Notes under the pieces: model-generated
What the model was told of the DNA's origin: nothing
Database searches by the model: none
What the model saw: the letters and a program-made list of their open reading frames with translations, nothing else
Part shown: piece by piece, positions 49,575 to 59,591 of the stretch
How positions within the stretch are numbered: position 1 is the first letter of the stretch
How the letters are laid out: each line of letters starts with the position of its first letter
Program-made: the position numbers and the translations under genes
Assembly: GCF_000372725.1 (NCBI RefSeq)
Contig: NW_005200670.1
Coordinates: 110,246 to 174,245, forward strand
DNA: 64,000 bases
Reading direction: 5' to 3'
Source of the DNA: Emiliania huxleyi CCMP1516
Lineage: Eukaryota; Haptophyta; Isochrysidales; Noelaerhabdaceae

Positions 49575-49662
49575 CCCAATGAACACACCAGTGAGGGTGG
49601 GCGAGACGATCGAGGGGTCCCGTACCATGCGGAACCGACCCTATCCAGTGCTCAAGTGCTCA
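49575..49662. repeat. dispersed repeat R1, copy 2
   Basis: Nearly identical to 3164-3251. Confidence 0.85.
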
Positions 49663-51066
49663 ACTGTCACTCCCCTTTCTCCCGTGGCCGGGGTGGGTGG
49701 CTGGGGCGCGCGCGGGGGCGGCGGGTGTGCGGCGAGTGTGCGGGATGTCTGTGGGCCCGAGAGCGATGCGATATGCCATGTCCGCCTTGCGTTGTTTCAT
49801 TACATCGAAGGCTAAGCTCAAAAAACAAACCGGAATGAATCGAGGGGAAATCATTGGTTTGGCACCTCGGCCGCTGGGCAGAAGACGCTTGTGATGCGTC
49901 ATGCAGTGGAATGCACAGAGAACGGACGGCAAGAGAAGGCAAGGGAAGGAAGAGAAACGGCTGGTGAAGCTCAGCTCATGGCGTAGTATTGCGTAAGCAA
50001 CCGCGGTCACTAACCATCCACGGCAAGAGTCACGGTGAATGCTGCCGCATAAAGGTTAAAGCAACAGAGTCGCGCTTGGCGCGATGGTCTTGTCGCGGTT
50101 CACGACTTGACGTTGCACACGGTCATAGACGCAGGATCTATTTGGCGAGTCTCAAGCAGCGAAAGTAGGGGCGAGAAATCAATGTCGATCCTGAGTCACA
50201 AATTTGGCGCTAGTTTCGATTCCTGGTACATCATCGACGACTTGGGTCTCATGTAGCTCGACGGCTCTTCGACGGCTCTTTCTGAGGTTGGATCAGACAG
50301 TGCTATCAGTCAACAACACAATACCGAGAGCAGGGCGGCCTGAGAGCAGGCGGCCTTTGAGGCAACTAAGTTCCTGCTGCATTTTGCCACTCAACTTACA
50401 ACTTGATGGCGGGCGGACGTGTCGAGCATGGAAGGCGACATTGCTCAAACCTGTTCGAGTTGGCCTCCGGGAACAAGGGTGCTGGCCGGCGCGGTCTGTT
50501 TCACGTGCAATAAGGGCAACGCCATCAAAATCGCGAACATGGGCCGACATGCCTCCGCCCGACATTTCTCAGGGCTCGGACGGAAGCTCTGCGCGGTCGG
50601 ACCGACTTTTTCAGACTTTACTATTCTGGATACTGAGGGTATGTGCTGCTAGATCTCACTGAGCTGAGCTCGTATCCGCCTTTGGTAAGCAGTTTTGAGT
50701 TCGGTAATGTCTCCGGAGACGGAGGGCCGCGTCCGCGGACGACCATGACGTCGGCCGGGACCCCCCGCGCCGTGCGGGGGCCCGCCTTCGATGGCTGTCA
50801 GCGCTCCTCCTGGCTTTGCATCACACACCTCCCATTCACGCACGTAGCTGAAGCAAGTGCTCGTAAAAACGGCGCGTCAAATGCAGCATCCAGGCGTCTA
50901 AAGTGTAAAGAAGACGACATGAATGGTTCACAGAGAATGTGTGTTCAGACCTTTGCGCGGGGGGAGAGAGAGAGTGTGTGTTTGTTGTCGGGGGGTGTGA
51001 ACAGCCATTCCGCGTGGTTGAGGGGTTGAAGGGGTCTGTTAACCACTTGGTTGAGGGTTGAGGCCT

Positions 51067-51088
51067 CTGTCAACCACGTGGTTGACAG
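51067..51088. promoter_or_regulatory. 22-bp perfect palindrome centred on CACGTG
   Basis: The sequence from 51067 to 51088 is self-complementary with core CCACGTGG, flanked by related GGTTGAGG words (51018-51060). It lies about 300 bp before the RNase T2 start. CACGTG is the classic bHLH/bZIP core, so a regulatory site is plausible. Confidence 0.45.
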
Positions 51089-51192
51089 TTGAGGCAATCG
51101 GCCTCAACCACCGCTATGAGCAGAGTATCAGCAGCTATAACCTTGCCACCACCGGGAGCGGCCAGGGCTTCATAGACTCGGTCGAGAGACCC

Positions 51193-51313
51193 CAGATTGG
51201 CATCCATGCCTTTCTGGACAGGGTGGCCCGCCACAAGGACCCCAGGAATTGCGACTCGCCGCTTTCCTCCCGCTGTGATTCTGTGTGAGCTCTGTGTCTT
51301 GATTTGCCAACAA
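51193..51313. repeat. dispersed repeat R2, copy 2, just upstream of RNase T2
   Basis: Matches 3263-3384 with few differences and ends about 80 bp before the RNase T2 ATG. Confidence 0.8.
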
Positions 51314-51390
51314 CAAACCTAAAAATCAGCCATTTGACGGGCCGCACATCCGTACCCACACGTCCGTCCATCGACTTCGTGTCTCCCAGC

Positions 51391-52613
51391 ATGGAGAGCC
51401 GCCGCGTTCCCTGCGCGTGGGCCATTGGCCTCGCACTTGCCGCCCATTATTCGGAGGCATACACTGTCGACAGCATCTTTGGCCTATCCGAAATCGCAGA
51501 TAAAATCGACACGGCTTCCATGCTCCAGCCTTCGGGGTTGACCGCACGCGGCACGTGCCCAGAGTATCCTAGTCCGTACGGGCCGGCCATGAACTGTGGC
51601 CGCACAGTCAGGCAGTGCGGCGTCCTCGCCATCGACACAGGACTTGGTACATACGGTGGGCTAGGCGGCGCGATTGACAAAGACAATGCCAACTCGGGCG
51701 AGACCGACCAGACAAACCCGCCGTATGAGCTCCCTGGCGCCAAGGTGCACGGCCTCTGGTTTGAAGGGCCGCCCTATGGCGACAGCTACTGCTGGGACAT
51801 TTACGGCACCTCAAACAGCTACATCCCTGGCGAAGAGTGGGTCCTGCCCGAGTACCCCGGCACCGCCCAATCCTGCGAGGACCAGGACTGGGTCTTTGAC
51901 CCGGAAGCGTACTGCGCATCCAACAAGTGCGACAGTGCTTATGCCATTCCTTCGTGCTACAATGTCAAGGCGGGGTCAAGACGTTGCCCCGTCGAGTCGC
52001 GCGCTGGCGTGAGGATGTCTGCTGACTGAATCATTTAGGAGCTCCCGTCTTGCTACAACTCGTACAAGGGCCCGATCGCGAGTAAGCTCGAGACGCGCTA
52101 CATGTTGTGGTTCGTCAACCACGAGTGGCGCAAGCACGGCACTTGTGGTAAGGAGTCCCCGGAGTCCTACTTCGACCAGATCTGCGCGCTATCACAGCCA
52201 ATCGTCCGTTTGATGGGCTGATTCGACGCACGGCGGTGTGAGCAACCCCTCTTCCACCTGTCACCCGTGCGAGCAGGTTGAAAAGGTGAACGAGTTGCGC
52301 GCCGCCGGGATGAGCGACTACACATTCCTCGACGACATCGCGTGCCAAGTCGATTTCATGAGCGACGACATCGAGCTATTCTCGCACGGCCGAAACACAG
52401 ATGGGCCCGAGGGCCGCTCCAACGGCGAGTTCATGGTCAGCGCCTGCCTCGACAATTCGGGCACGTGGCACCTGGCGCGCTTGCCCTGTTTTTCATGTGC
52501 GCGGGGCGGCGGCAGCAGTAAAGGGGCTCAGTCCCCGATCGCGTTGCTCTTCGTAGGCCCCAGTCGCTAAGTTCGAGCAGGTGTGTGGCGACCCAACCTT
52601 CGACCGGCTGTGA
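51391..52613 (+). CDS. secreted RNase T2-family ribonuclease
   Basis: Four exons (51391-51942, 52039-52203, 52277-52474, 52557-52613) close in frame to 323 residues. A signal peptide (VPCAWAIGLALAAHYSEAYT) starts the protein. The two T2 active-site blocks are present: KVHGLWFEG (CAS I, H120) and NHEWRKHGTC (CAS II, E213, K216, H217). Many cysteines (CEDQDW, CASNKCDS, PSCYN) fit the disulfide-rich fold. T2 enzymes are acid endoribonucleases of the secretory path, vacuole or medium, used in RNA turnover and phosphate recovery. Introns are GC-AG (51943-52038), GT-AG (52204-52276) and GC-AG (52475-52556). The first shows a diverged exon echo (PSCYN is encoded on both sides). The last exon is short (APVAKFEQVCGDPTFDRL). 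Confidence 0.85.
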
Positions 52614-52878
52614 GACGCTGACCCGGTGACCGACCGCCGAGATCGAAGTGAAGTTAGATGACATGTGGAGTCGCGAGACGCGAGGGTCGCCCCCCCTCTG
52701 TCCCACCACCTTTTGTGTGTGGAGAGGTTTTACCTTACCTCCGTTACCTCAGATCAAAGAGTTGGCGAGCGGTTGGTGCATGAGGCTGCTCTGATCAATG
52801 TGCAGGAGCACTCCGCAGGAGCCAGGACGCAGGAGGGTGCCGCTCCCCCCAAACGGCGAGGCGCCGGACCACCAAGTG
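52614..52878. other. intergenic between convergent genes
   Basis: No feature is seen. Confidence 0.5.
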
Positions 52879-55800
52879 TCACCCCAGAGTGGCGCCCGCC
52901 TCGGCCCACAGCCGCGCCGCCTCGGCGCACGTCTCCCCCAACCTCGCCGCGTCGTCTGAGCCGGAGGCGAGCGGGCCGAGGGCGGCCAGGAGCCCTGCGA
53001 GCAGGGCGTCGCCGCGGAGCAGCCGGAGCCGCGCCGCGCCGCGCCGCGCGGCGTGCAGCATTGCGTGGAAGGTGGGGCCGTCGTAAAACTGCCACGCGCC
53101 GGCGACCGCGAGCGGCTCGCCTAATCTCCGGTGATCTCGGGTGATCTCGGGTGATCTCGGGTGATCTCGGGTGATCTCGGAGAGTCTCGCGAGCGGCTCG
53201 CCGCAGCCCGATGAATCTCGGGCAATCTCGGGCAATCTCGAGTGATCTCGGCGAATCTCGGCGGATCTCGCCGCAGCCAGAGTTGAGCAGCATCACGTCG
53301 GTCGAGGCGCGGAGGAAGAGGGTGGCGGCGGCGAGGCCGTCAGGGGAGGGGCACGCGGCGCGTGCGCGTGCCTCCGGGTCATGCCTGCACACGTGACGCT
53401 AGGGTTGCAGACTGCCGACCAGACAGGCGAGAGGGCTGTGTGCAGTGGCTGTGTACAGTGGACGCGTCCGGACGTGTCCCGAACACCCCCCCCGTCCGAG
53501 ACGTGTCCAGGACAGGTCCTGGCCCGGGCCTGACATGGTCACACGCATATACTGTGCATATACTACTGGTACTCCCGGGGGGGGGGTCCCCTACCCCCGC
53601 ACTGCTGTGAATACGTCCCGAACCCATACTGTGACCTGGTAGCATATGCTGCAGAAAGAAGCTCTAGGCGAAAGAAGGACTCGCGGTTCACCGCGCGTCT
53701 CCGGGCCGTGCCTCAGCCGAGAGTGTGTGGCACGTCACAATCTCGGGTGATCTCGGGTGATCTCGGATCATCTCGGGTGAGCTCAGGTGATCTCGTGGAA
53801 TCTCGGGCGATCTCGGGAACTCTCGCGGACTCTCGGGGAATCGCATGCCTCAGCCGGTCCCGAAGCACGTCCAGCCGCGCCAGGACTACCGCCTGCGCGA
53901 GTAGCACCATCGGTGCCAAGCAGCCGCCGCCTCCTCCTCCTCCTCCTCCGCCGCCTCCTCCTCCTCCGCCGCCTCCTCCTCCTCCGCCGCCTCCTCCTCC
54001 GCCGCCTCCGCCTCCTCCGCCGCCTCCTCCTCCTCCGCCGCCTCCTCCTCCTCCGCCGCCTCCTCCTCCGCCGCCTCCGCCTCCTCCGCCGCCTCCTCCT
54101 CCTCCGCCGCCTCCTCCTCCTCCGCCGCCTCCGCCTCCTCCGCCGCCTCCTCCTCCTCCTCCTCCTCCGCCGCCGCCGCCTCCGCCGCCCAGCAAGCCGC
54201 GGCGACGCAGGAAGCGGAGAGTCAGCGCGGCTAGCACCGGCGGCCCAGCGGCAATCACGACGGCGGGGTCGAGGCCGGCGAGCGCGGCGTCTCCGCCAGA
54301 CGCGCGCGCGAGAGCGGCCAGCAGCAGGCTGCAGCGCGCCTGATCTCGCGAGATCTCGGCTGATCTCGGGTGCCCTCGTCGAGACGGGCCAGCAGCAGGC
54401 TGCAGCGCGCGTGCGGCGGCATGGCGCCCGCGGCGTCAAAGGACGCCAGCCGCGCCTTGTAGGGCACAGCCACGGAGATGGGGCGCGCGCCTCGCATACT
54501 CATCAAATCTCTCGACGCACGCCGGCCGCGCCTGATCTCGGCTGATCTCGGGTAATCTCGGCTGATCTCGGACGCCAGCCGCGCAAAGCAAGGAGTGAGG
54601 CTGAGGAGGGGCTGGCGGGTGGCGCGCAACCTCGCGCAATCTCGCGCAATCTCGCGCAACCTCGCGCAATCTCGCGCAATCTCGCGCAACCTCGCGCAAT
54701 CTCGCGCAATCTCGCGCAATCTCGCGCAATCTCGCGCAATCTCGCGCAATCTCGCGCGCCGGCACACGCACGACGTTCGGCGCCGCCGGGTCCGCCTTGC
54801 CCGAGTAGACGAGGTACTCGCGCACTGACGCCGCTGCACCGCCGCCGCCCTCTCCGCCGCCGCCCTCTCCGCCGCCCTCTCCGCCGCCCTCTCCGCCGCC
54901 CTCGCCACCGGCGGCCTCCCTGCTCAGCGGCGGCACGCAGAGCGCATACACCTCGGCGCGGAGCGGTGCGCAGCTCAGCACAGCGGGCGTCGCACCGCCG
55001 AGCGGCTCGATGCCCGGCCCGCGCCTGGGTATGGGGAGACGCCGTTCACACCTCGTGCTGTGAGCAGGGCTCGGTGCCCCCGGCCCGCGCCAGATCGCGC
55101 GCAGCGTGGCGGCGGTGAGGATGGCCGAGTCGAGACGCCCCTCGCGGTAGCGGCGCAGCAGCAGCGCCGAAGGACCGCCTCCGCCGCCTCCGCCGCCTCC
55201 TCCGCCTCTTCCGCCTCTTCCACCACCACCACCACCACCACCACCACCACCACCACCTCCTCCTCCTCCTCCTCCTCCTCCTCCTCCTCCTCCTCCGGCG
55301 CCCGCGCCGCCCTCGCCGCCGCCCTCGCCGCCGCCCTCGCCGCCGCCCTCGCCGCCGCCCTCTATTGCCGCCATCTCGACGTCACCGTCCGCCTCTTCAC
55401 CCGCAGCGGCGACGTCGTCGACGGGCAGCGAATACTGCGCCTAATCTCGTGCGATCTCGGGTGATCTCGGGTGATCTCGGGGAAAGCCTCGTCGACGGGC
55501 AGCGGAGACTGCGCCTACAAAAACGAAGGTGCGCGCTGGAAGCTAACGGCACCGCGGACTCACCAGCATCGGGGCGGGGACACGGTCTGATGGAGCGTGA
55601 TCGGAGCACCGCGTGAATCCGAAGAGGGGGGGCGAGAGCAGTGTGACCAGTGCACCATCCAAGACGGCGGAGCGCGTGTCCTCTCGAGCGCTGGCTGGAT
55701 CACAAGAGCACGGCTTCCCCTTCTAGGGTACTGCGCCAAGCTCGCCTCAACCTTCCCCCTCGCCACCGCGTCCAGAACCGCACCACCGCCGCCGCCCAAC

Positions 55801-57138
55801 TCCTCCCACAGCTGCAGCGGCGGCGCCCCAGATCCGTCCCAACAAACCGCGCCCGCGGCGCGGCGCAGCTCCGCCCCGACGGCCTCAATCAGCGGGCCTA
55901 TCAGTCACCGGCTCCTCCACTCGTCACTACTCAGGCGCAGCTCCGCCCCGACCTCAATCAGCGGGCCTCCGCTCGCATGTCGGCCGGGCAGTAGCGCTCC
56001 GTGCAGAGCGCTCAGCGACGCCTGTTGCTCCGTCCGCTCGTCACTCTCCGTGTGTCACGAGTCTGGCCGCGCAGAGCGCGCAGCGACGTGCCTGCGCCAC
56101 AAAGGCGAGGTGAGGTAAGGTCGGGTACACTTCTCCACACACACGAGGTGGTGGGGGCAAGGGCCAGGCTAGCCACGTCTAGACGACAGACGACAGGAGC
56201 CGGCACGGCATTCAGAGTGCAAGGCCCAGTGCGCGTGGGCGAGCGGTGTGCCTGCTCCACAAAGTCGTTGCCGACGAGGGAGGCGAGGAGCGGCAGCAAG
56301 CCCTCCGGCACGCCGAGCGCCTCGAGGACGGCCTGCCGCACGGGCGGGCGACCACTCTTCACTAGCTAATCGTAGGCCAGGGTCGATCTCGCCCTCGCCC
56401 TCGTCCGAATTCGCTCTTCCTTCTTCGTGAAGACAGACGCGGCTCATCAAGACTCCGTCCCGCATCCACAACGGGTCGACATCATCTCATTTTTTTTCAT
56501 CTCATCGTCTAGGGCGGCCTGGCGCGGGTAGGCGACCACGGACGGCGTCGCGCCGCGCTCGCGCAGCGAGTCGAGCGCGAGGTAGAGCGGCACCGGAAGG
56601 ACGAAGAAGTCCGAGTCCTTGCCAAGTACGCCCGCGCAGCGCCGGCCGACGCAGTGCGCGGCGATGGCGCGGTCCGCCTCGCCCGCCGTGTAGACGACGC
56701 GGCAGCCGTGTGCTCGGAAGGCGGCGCCGATCCACTTGGATACGTAGAGCGGAGGGACCCAGCACGACGAGCTCGCGCGCACCGCCTCGCCGCGCGACAC
56801 CGCGGCGGCAACCTTTTCGCACGTCGCTAGGTCGCGCGAGCGACGCGAGAGCCACTCGCTCAGCTTCGCCTCGTCGACGCCGCCGTCGAAAAAGACGATG
56901 AGGCGGAGGCCTGCGGCGGACCACGCGCGCACAAACTCGCCGACCGACAGGTACAGCGCCTGGAACTGGCCGCCGCCCACCCAGTCGAAGTCCATCGGGT
57001 ACAGCCGGCGGATGAGCGCCATGCCGTCCACGACGACGACGTCCGAGCCGGTGCGACGCGGAAGCTCCGAGAGTGGCAGCCGGTACGCGTCGGCGCTCAG
57101 CTTCCGCTCGAGGTACGAATGCAGGCCTTTGACGCCCA
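52879..57138 (-). CDS. Asteroid/XPG-like (FEN1-superfamily) protein
   Basis: Starts MGVKGLHSYLE at 57138, the XPG-N motif. It has VVVDGMALIRRLYP, LRLIVFFDGGVDEAKLSEWL, the XPG-I block AGEADRAIAAHC and GVLGKDSDFFVL, then PLLASLVGNDFVEQ. The post-nuclease part (ALLLRRYREGRL, SCAPLRAEVYALCVPPLSRE, SVREYLVYSG, GAWQFYDGPTFHAML) follows the Asteroid/FAM120 layout. These proteins have a FEN1-like fold and unclear nuclease activity. Exons by frame: ~56516-57138, 56252-56365, 55967-56021, 55737-55897, 55091-55440, 54760-55024, 54411-54455, 53849-54337, 53272-53384, 52879-53120. The first donor is the least certain. One frame conflict remains at a GC run near 54310. Long Gly codon tracts lie at 55200-55300 and 53930-54190. 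Nearly all introns are GC-AG with exon echoes. Confidence 0.8.
53121..53271 (-). repeat. intron of GAGATCACCC arrays with extra internal exon copy
   Basis: GCGAG opens the intron and the next exon. An additional copy of the exon start (GCGAGCCGCTCGCGA) lies inside at about 53186-53205, dividing the intron into two GAGAT arrays, as if two insertions hit the same site. Confidence 0.75.
53385..53848 (-). other. long Asteroid-gene intron with GAGATCACCC array
   Basis: It begins GCATGCGATTCCCCGAGAG and ends GTGTGCAG before GCATGACCCGGAG. The 5' end carries a GAGATCACCC/GAGAT array (53743-53835). The remainder (53400-53700) is unassigned spacer. Confidence 0.75.
54338..54410 (-). other. 73-nt GC-AG intron with 24-bp exact exon echo
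   Basis: Bases 54387-54410 equal 54314-54337. On the gene strand, the echo is followed by GAGATCAGCC-type units and ATCAG. Confidence 0.85.
54456..54759 (-). repeat. Asteroid-gene intron with (GAGATTGCGC)n array
   Basis: About 14 tandem 10-mers GAGATTGCGC/GAGGTTGCGC follow the donor GCGCGCGAG. Toward the acceptor three copies of GCGCGGCTGGCG-type exon start occur (about 54515, 54570 and the exon at 54455), with a second GAGAT array between, suggesting repeated insertion. Confidence 0.8.
55441..55736 (-). repeat. composite intron with three copies of the exon start
   Basis: GCGCAGTA-type exon start occurs at the donor (55736 down), again at 55514 (GCGCAGTCTCCGCTGCCCGT) and at the true exon (55440). 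The inner block 55441-55514 is 74 nt with GAGATCACCC units; the outer block is 222 nt and ends TTTTTGTAG. Either successive splicing or one long excision gives the same mRNA. Confidence 0.75.
56022..56251 (-). mobile_element. introner-like family A copy 3 inserted at the donor of an older intron
   Basis: The outer part 56092-56251 is a family A element flanked by GTGCCTGCKCCACAAAG (56089-56105 and 56248-56264, one mismatch). Directly behind it is a 70-nt intron (56022-56091) that starts GCACGTCGCTGCGCGC and echoes the next exon GCGTCGCTGAGCGC. Frame closure (DFVEQ into ASLSALHGALL) needs both removed. Confidence 0.75.
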
Positions 57139-57929
57139 TGCGAGAGCGCGGCGACACTGACAGCGAATTCCACTCCGCGCTCACCCGCACGCAAGGTGCG
57201 CGAAAAAAGAATCTTACCTCGGCTCGCACAACACTGGGCACGGGACTGGCGCGCACTGGCACTAACACAGGTACACCACGGGAGCCGCCTAAGCGACTCC
57301 TGCGAGGGTGGCGAGGCACTTAGCTCCGTGCACCCGCCCACCCCCGCCACAGGCAAGCTCATTCACGACCTGCTCTGCGATGGCCGTGTGAAGAACGACT
57401 GAGATGCGCTGCTTCTGCAGCCCCAGCCAGCTTGTGCGAAAAAAGAATTTTGGCCCCGCGTCGCACAACACTGAATCTGCGTCGCACAACACTGGGCACG
57501 GGACTGGCTCGCACTGGCACTAACACAGGTACCCCACGGGAGCCGCCTAAGCGACTCCTGCGAGAGTGGCGGCACTTAGCTCCTTGCACCCGCCCACCCC
57601 CGCCACAGGCGAGCTCATTCACACGCCTGCTCTGCGATTACAGTTTGAAGAACGACTGAGATACGCTGCTTCTGCAGCCCCAGCCAATTCTTAGTGGTCC
57701 AAGTCACCTCATGATCGATGCGCGCCCGCGAACGAAGCGAGCCGCCCGTCGCCCGCCGCCCCGCCGCCTCGCCCGCCGCCTCGCCCGGCCTTCGCGCCCG
57801 CCCGCTCGAGCACCCTCCGCCCCCGCCGGCGTCCGCCCTGGATGATTATAAATCGAGAGTGACCGTTCTCCCGTGGGCGAAAAAAGAATTTTAAAAAGCG
57901 GCGGCACGCGCATCATCAGCGCGTTCACG
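57139..57929. repeat. divergent promoter region with two tandem R6 copies
   Basis: Two R6 copies lie in direct orientation at about 57200-57425 and 57430-57690. Each carries GGGCACGGGACTGG, GGAGCCGCCTAAGCGACTCC, CACTTAGCTCC and ends near CTGCTTCTGCAGCCCCAGCC. GCGAAAAAAGAATTTT occurs in or near each and again at 57880-57895, about 40 bp before the ATG of the next gene. Minus- and plus-strand genes both start from this interval. Confidence 0.75.
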
Positions 57930-59591
57930 ATGCCAGCTCTGAGTCTCTTGTTCGGCCCGTCATTTCTCGCGGCCGCGACTCCAAGCAGCCAAATGGAGGT
58001 GTCCCAACGACACACACCCTCGCAGACAGCTTCGCAATCAGCGTCGCATACGCCCCCTCTCGTGCGACATCTCCCGTCATTGTCGCTCCTTCGGCCGCGC
58101 TCGCCGTTGCGACATCTCCCGTCATTGTCGCTCCGTCGGCCGCAATCGCCGTTGCCACCCAACAGCTCAACCCTACCAGGCACTTCTCGAGAGTGCCCGC
58201 TGCTGCCCAGCGCGAATCAGTTCCTTCTTTTTGCGCCAACCGGCGGGCTTGGAAATCAGTGGTATGGGCTGCAGTCGGCCGTGTGGCTGGCCTACAGCTC
58301 AGGAAGGACACTGGTGCTGCCTCCGATCCTTCCCCACTTTGCCTTCGCCGGCAAATACTCCGGGAAAACATGCACGGCAGCCAGCGCACTAGGAATGGTC
58401 ACTCAGCTCGCGCAGCAAGCTGAGAGTGTGTGGAAAAGGTCAACGGGCTCGCCCGGTTGGGGCTCTCTGGTTGATTTTGACCAAATGAGTCCGCTGCGGA
58501 CCGTCACGTACGCGCAATATGTGGCGTGGCGTGCAGGTAGAGAGAAGCTATACAGCCGTGGCGCGCTCGACGTCTACACTCCCTTTTGTGCGCAGATGAG
58601 CAAGGGTTGGGGTGCCGACGAACTGGTGAGGCGCATCACTTTGCCGCCGATGCAGAGCGCGGACGTGCTCCACTTCGGACGCATTTATTCGGGCGAAGGA
58701 CAGGGCCGGCAGGGCCTTGATCTGGAGATCGTGCGGCCTGCCTGCGATCTGAAAAGGCCGCCTCTGGCTCCCAGCAACTCGTCTGGGCTCCTGGTCAGGC
58801 CTGACGCGGCGTCTTTCCGCAGCACTCACTGTCGCGAACTAGTTGCTCTAGCTCCGTGGAAGCTGACGACGTCGTTGCAACGCGCAACCATCGCGCTGCT
58901 TGCTGCGAGGGGCATCCAAATGGGCCCGCCGCAGAATCGAAGGCCGTTCCATTGCGTGCACGTGAGAAGTGGGAGAGGAGAGACGAAAAGTCCAGCTGGA
59001 TTTGTGCGAAGTGCCGTCACGCAGCCGCTGCAGTATATCCGAGCGCGACAGCATCAAAACACCTCACCGCCTCTGTTCTACCTGGCGGCCGATGTGTCCT
59101 GGGGCACGCTGATGAAAGAATTTGCGCCGCAGGTCAAGGAGCTGCGCGACATGTGCGGCGAGGGCCGTTGTGTCCATTCCACAACGTTCTTCACCAGCGA
59201 CCAGCGGGCAGCGTGGGCAAGGGATTCAAAGCTGGGAATCATGAGATCGGACATCGAGACGATGATCCTTGATTTAGCCGTGTGCACGCAGGCGGATCAG
59301 TTCTGGCAGGGCACTTCGCGCAGCTCGTCATTTGCGAAGTTTGTGACCGCGTTGCGAGCCCAAGGGCCACGGCGGTCCTGCAGCGTAGAAGATGTCGCTC
59401 CCGGCCCTCGCTCGATGCCGCCGCCGGCGTCCCATGCCGCCACCGCCCGCCCCGCCACCGCCCGCCCCGCTAACGCCCTCACCCCCACCACCCTCAGCGC
59501 CACTACCCGCAGCGCGACCAATCGCCTTTCCGCGTCCCACGCCACTAAAGCCGTACGGGGCTTTGCAATGCACACCGGCATGCCAGCGTAG
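57930..59591 (+). CDS. O-fucosyltransferase-like protein
   Basis: An intronless 553-residue protein starts at the ATG at 57930. The first ~80 residues are a hydrophobic start (LSLLFGPSFLAAATPS) and a Ser/Pro/Arg stem, as in type II Golgi enzymes or secreted proteins. The body has LLFAPTGGLGNQWYGLQSAV (the GGLGNQ donor loop), SGRTLVLPPILPHF, FHCVHVRSGRGE (the HxR motif), LFYLAADVSW and SDIETMILDLAVCTQADQFW followed by SRSSSFAKFV, an order shared with GDP-fucose protein O-fucosyltransferases. It would transfer fucose or a related sugar in the secretory path. A Thr/Ala/Pro-rich tail ends the protein. Acceptor and exact subfamily are not resolved. Confidence 0.75.
   Translation: MPALSLLFGPSFLAAATPSSQMEVSQRHTPSQTASQSASHTPPLVRHLPSLSLLRPRSPLRHLPSLSLRRPQSPLPPNSSTLPGTSRECPLLPSANQFLLFAPTGGLGNQWYGLQSAVWLAYSSGRTLVLPPILPHFAFAGKYSGKTCTAASALGMVTQLAQQAESVWKRSTGSPGWGSLVDFDQMSPLRTVTYAQYVAWRAGREKLYSRGALDVYTPFCAQMSKGWGADELVRRITLPPMQSADVLHFGRIYSGEGQGRQGLDLEIVRPACDLKRPPLAPSNSSGLLVRPDAASFRSTHCRELVALAPWKLTTSLQRATIALLAARGIQMGPPQNRRPFHCVHVRSGRGETKSPAGFVRSAVTQPLQYIRARQHQNTSPPLFYLAADVSWGTLMKEFAPQVKELRDMCGEGRCVHSTTFFTSDQRAAWARDSKLGIMRSDIETMILDLAVCTQADQFWQGTSRSSSFAKFVTALRAQGPRRSCSVEDVAPGPRSMPPPASHAATARPATARPANALTPTTLSATTRSATNRLSASHATKAVRGFAMHTGMPA

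Larger units (their letters stand above)
48970..51390. other. gene-poor stretch with repeats
   Basis: It holds a GAGATCGCCC array at 49312-49400 like those inside introns elsewhere (its host gene, if any, is unclear), R1 at 49575-49662, two copies of AGAAGGCTAAGCTC-type sequence near 48997 and 49803 (a third, diverged, near 38393), and R2 at 51193-51313. Frames around 50400-50650 lack motifs. Confidence 0.5.

Noticed and set aside
53783-54439. Arg-rich minus-strand frame with a long poly-Arg run
   Set aside because: It is a shifted reading of the Gly tract of the Asteroid gene. The Gly frame joins the flanking exons; the Arg frame does not.
54629-54757. CRISPR-like regular repeats (CTCGCGCAAT array)
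   Set aside because: The unit is 10 bp without spacers and the array lies inside a spliced intron; it is a minisatellite, not a CRISPR array.
56022-56091. Apparent exon ARRCALCAARLVTHGE in the Asteroid gene
   Set aside because: It ends in a stop and duplicates the next exon start. Treating it as part of the intron closes the frame without any change.
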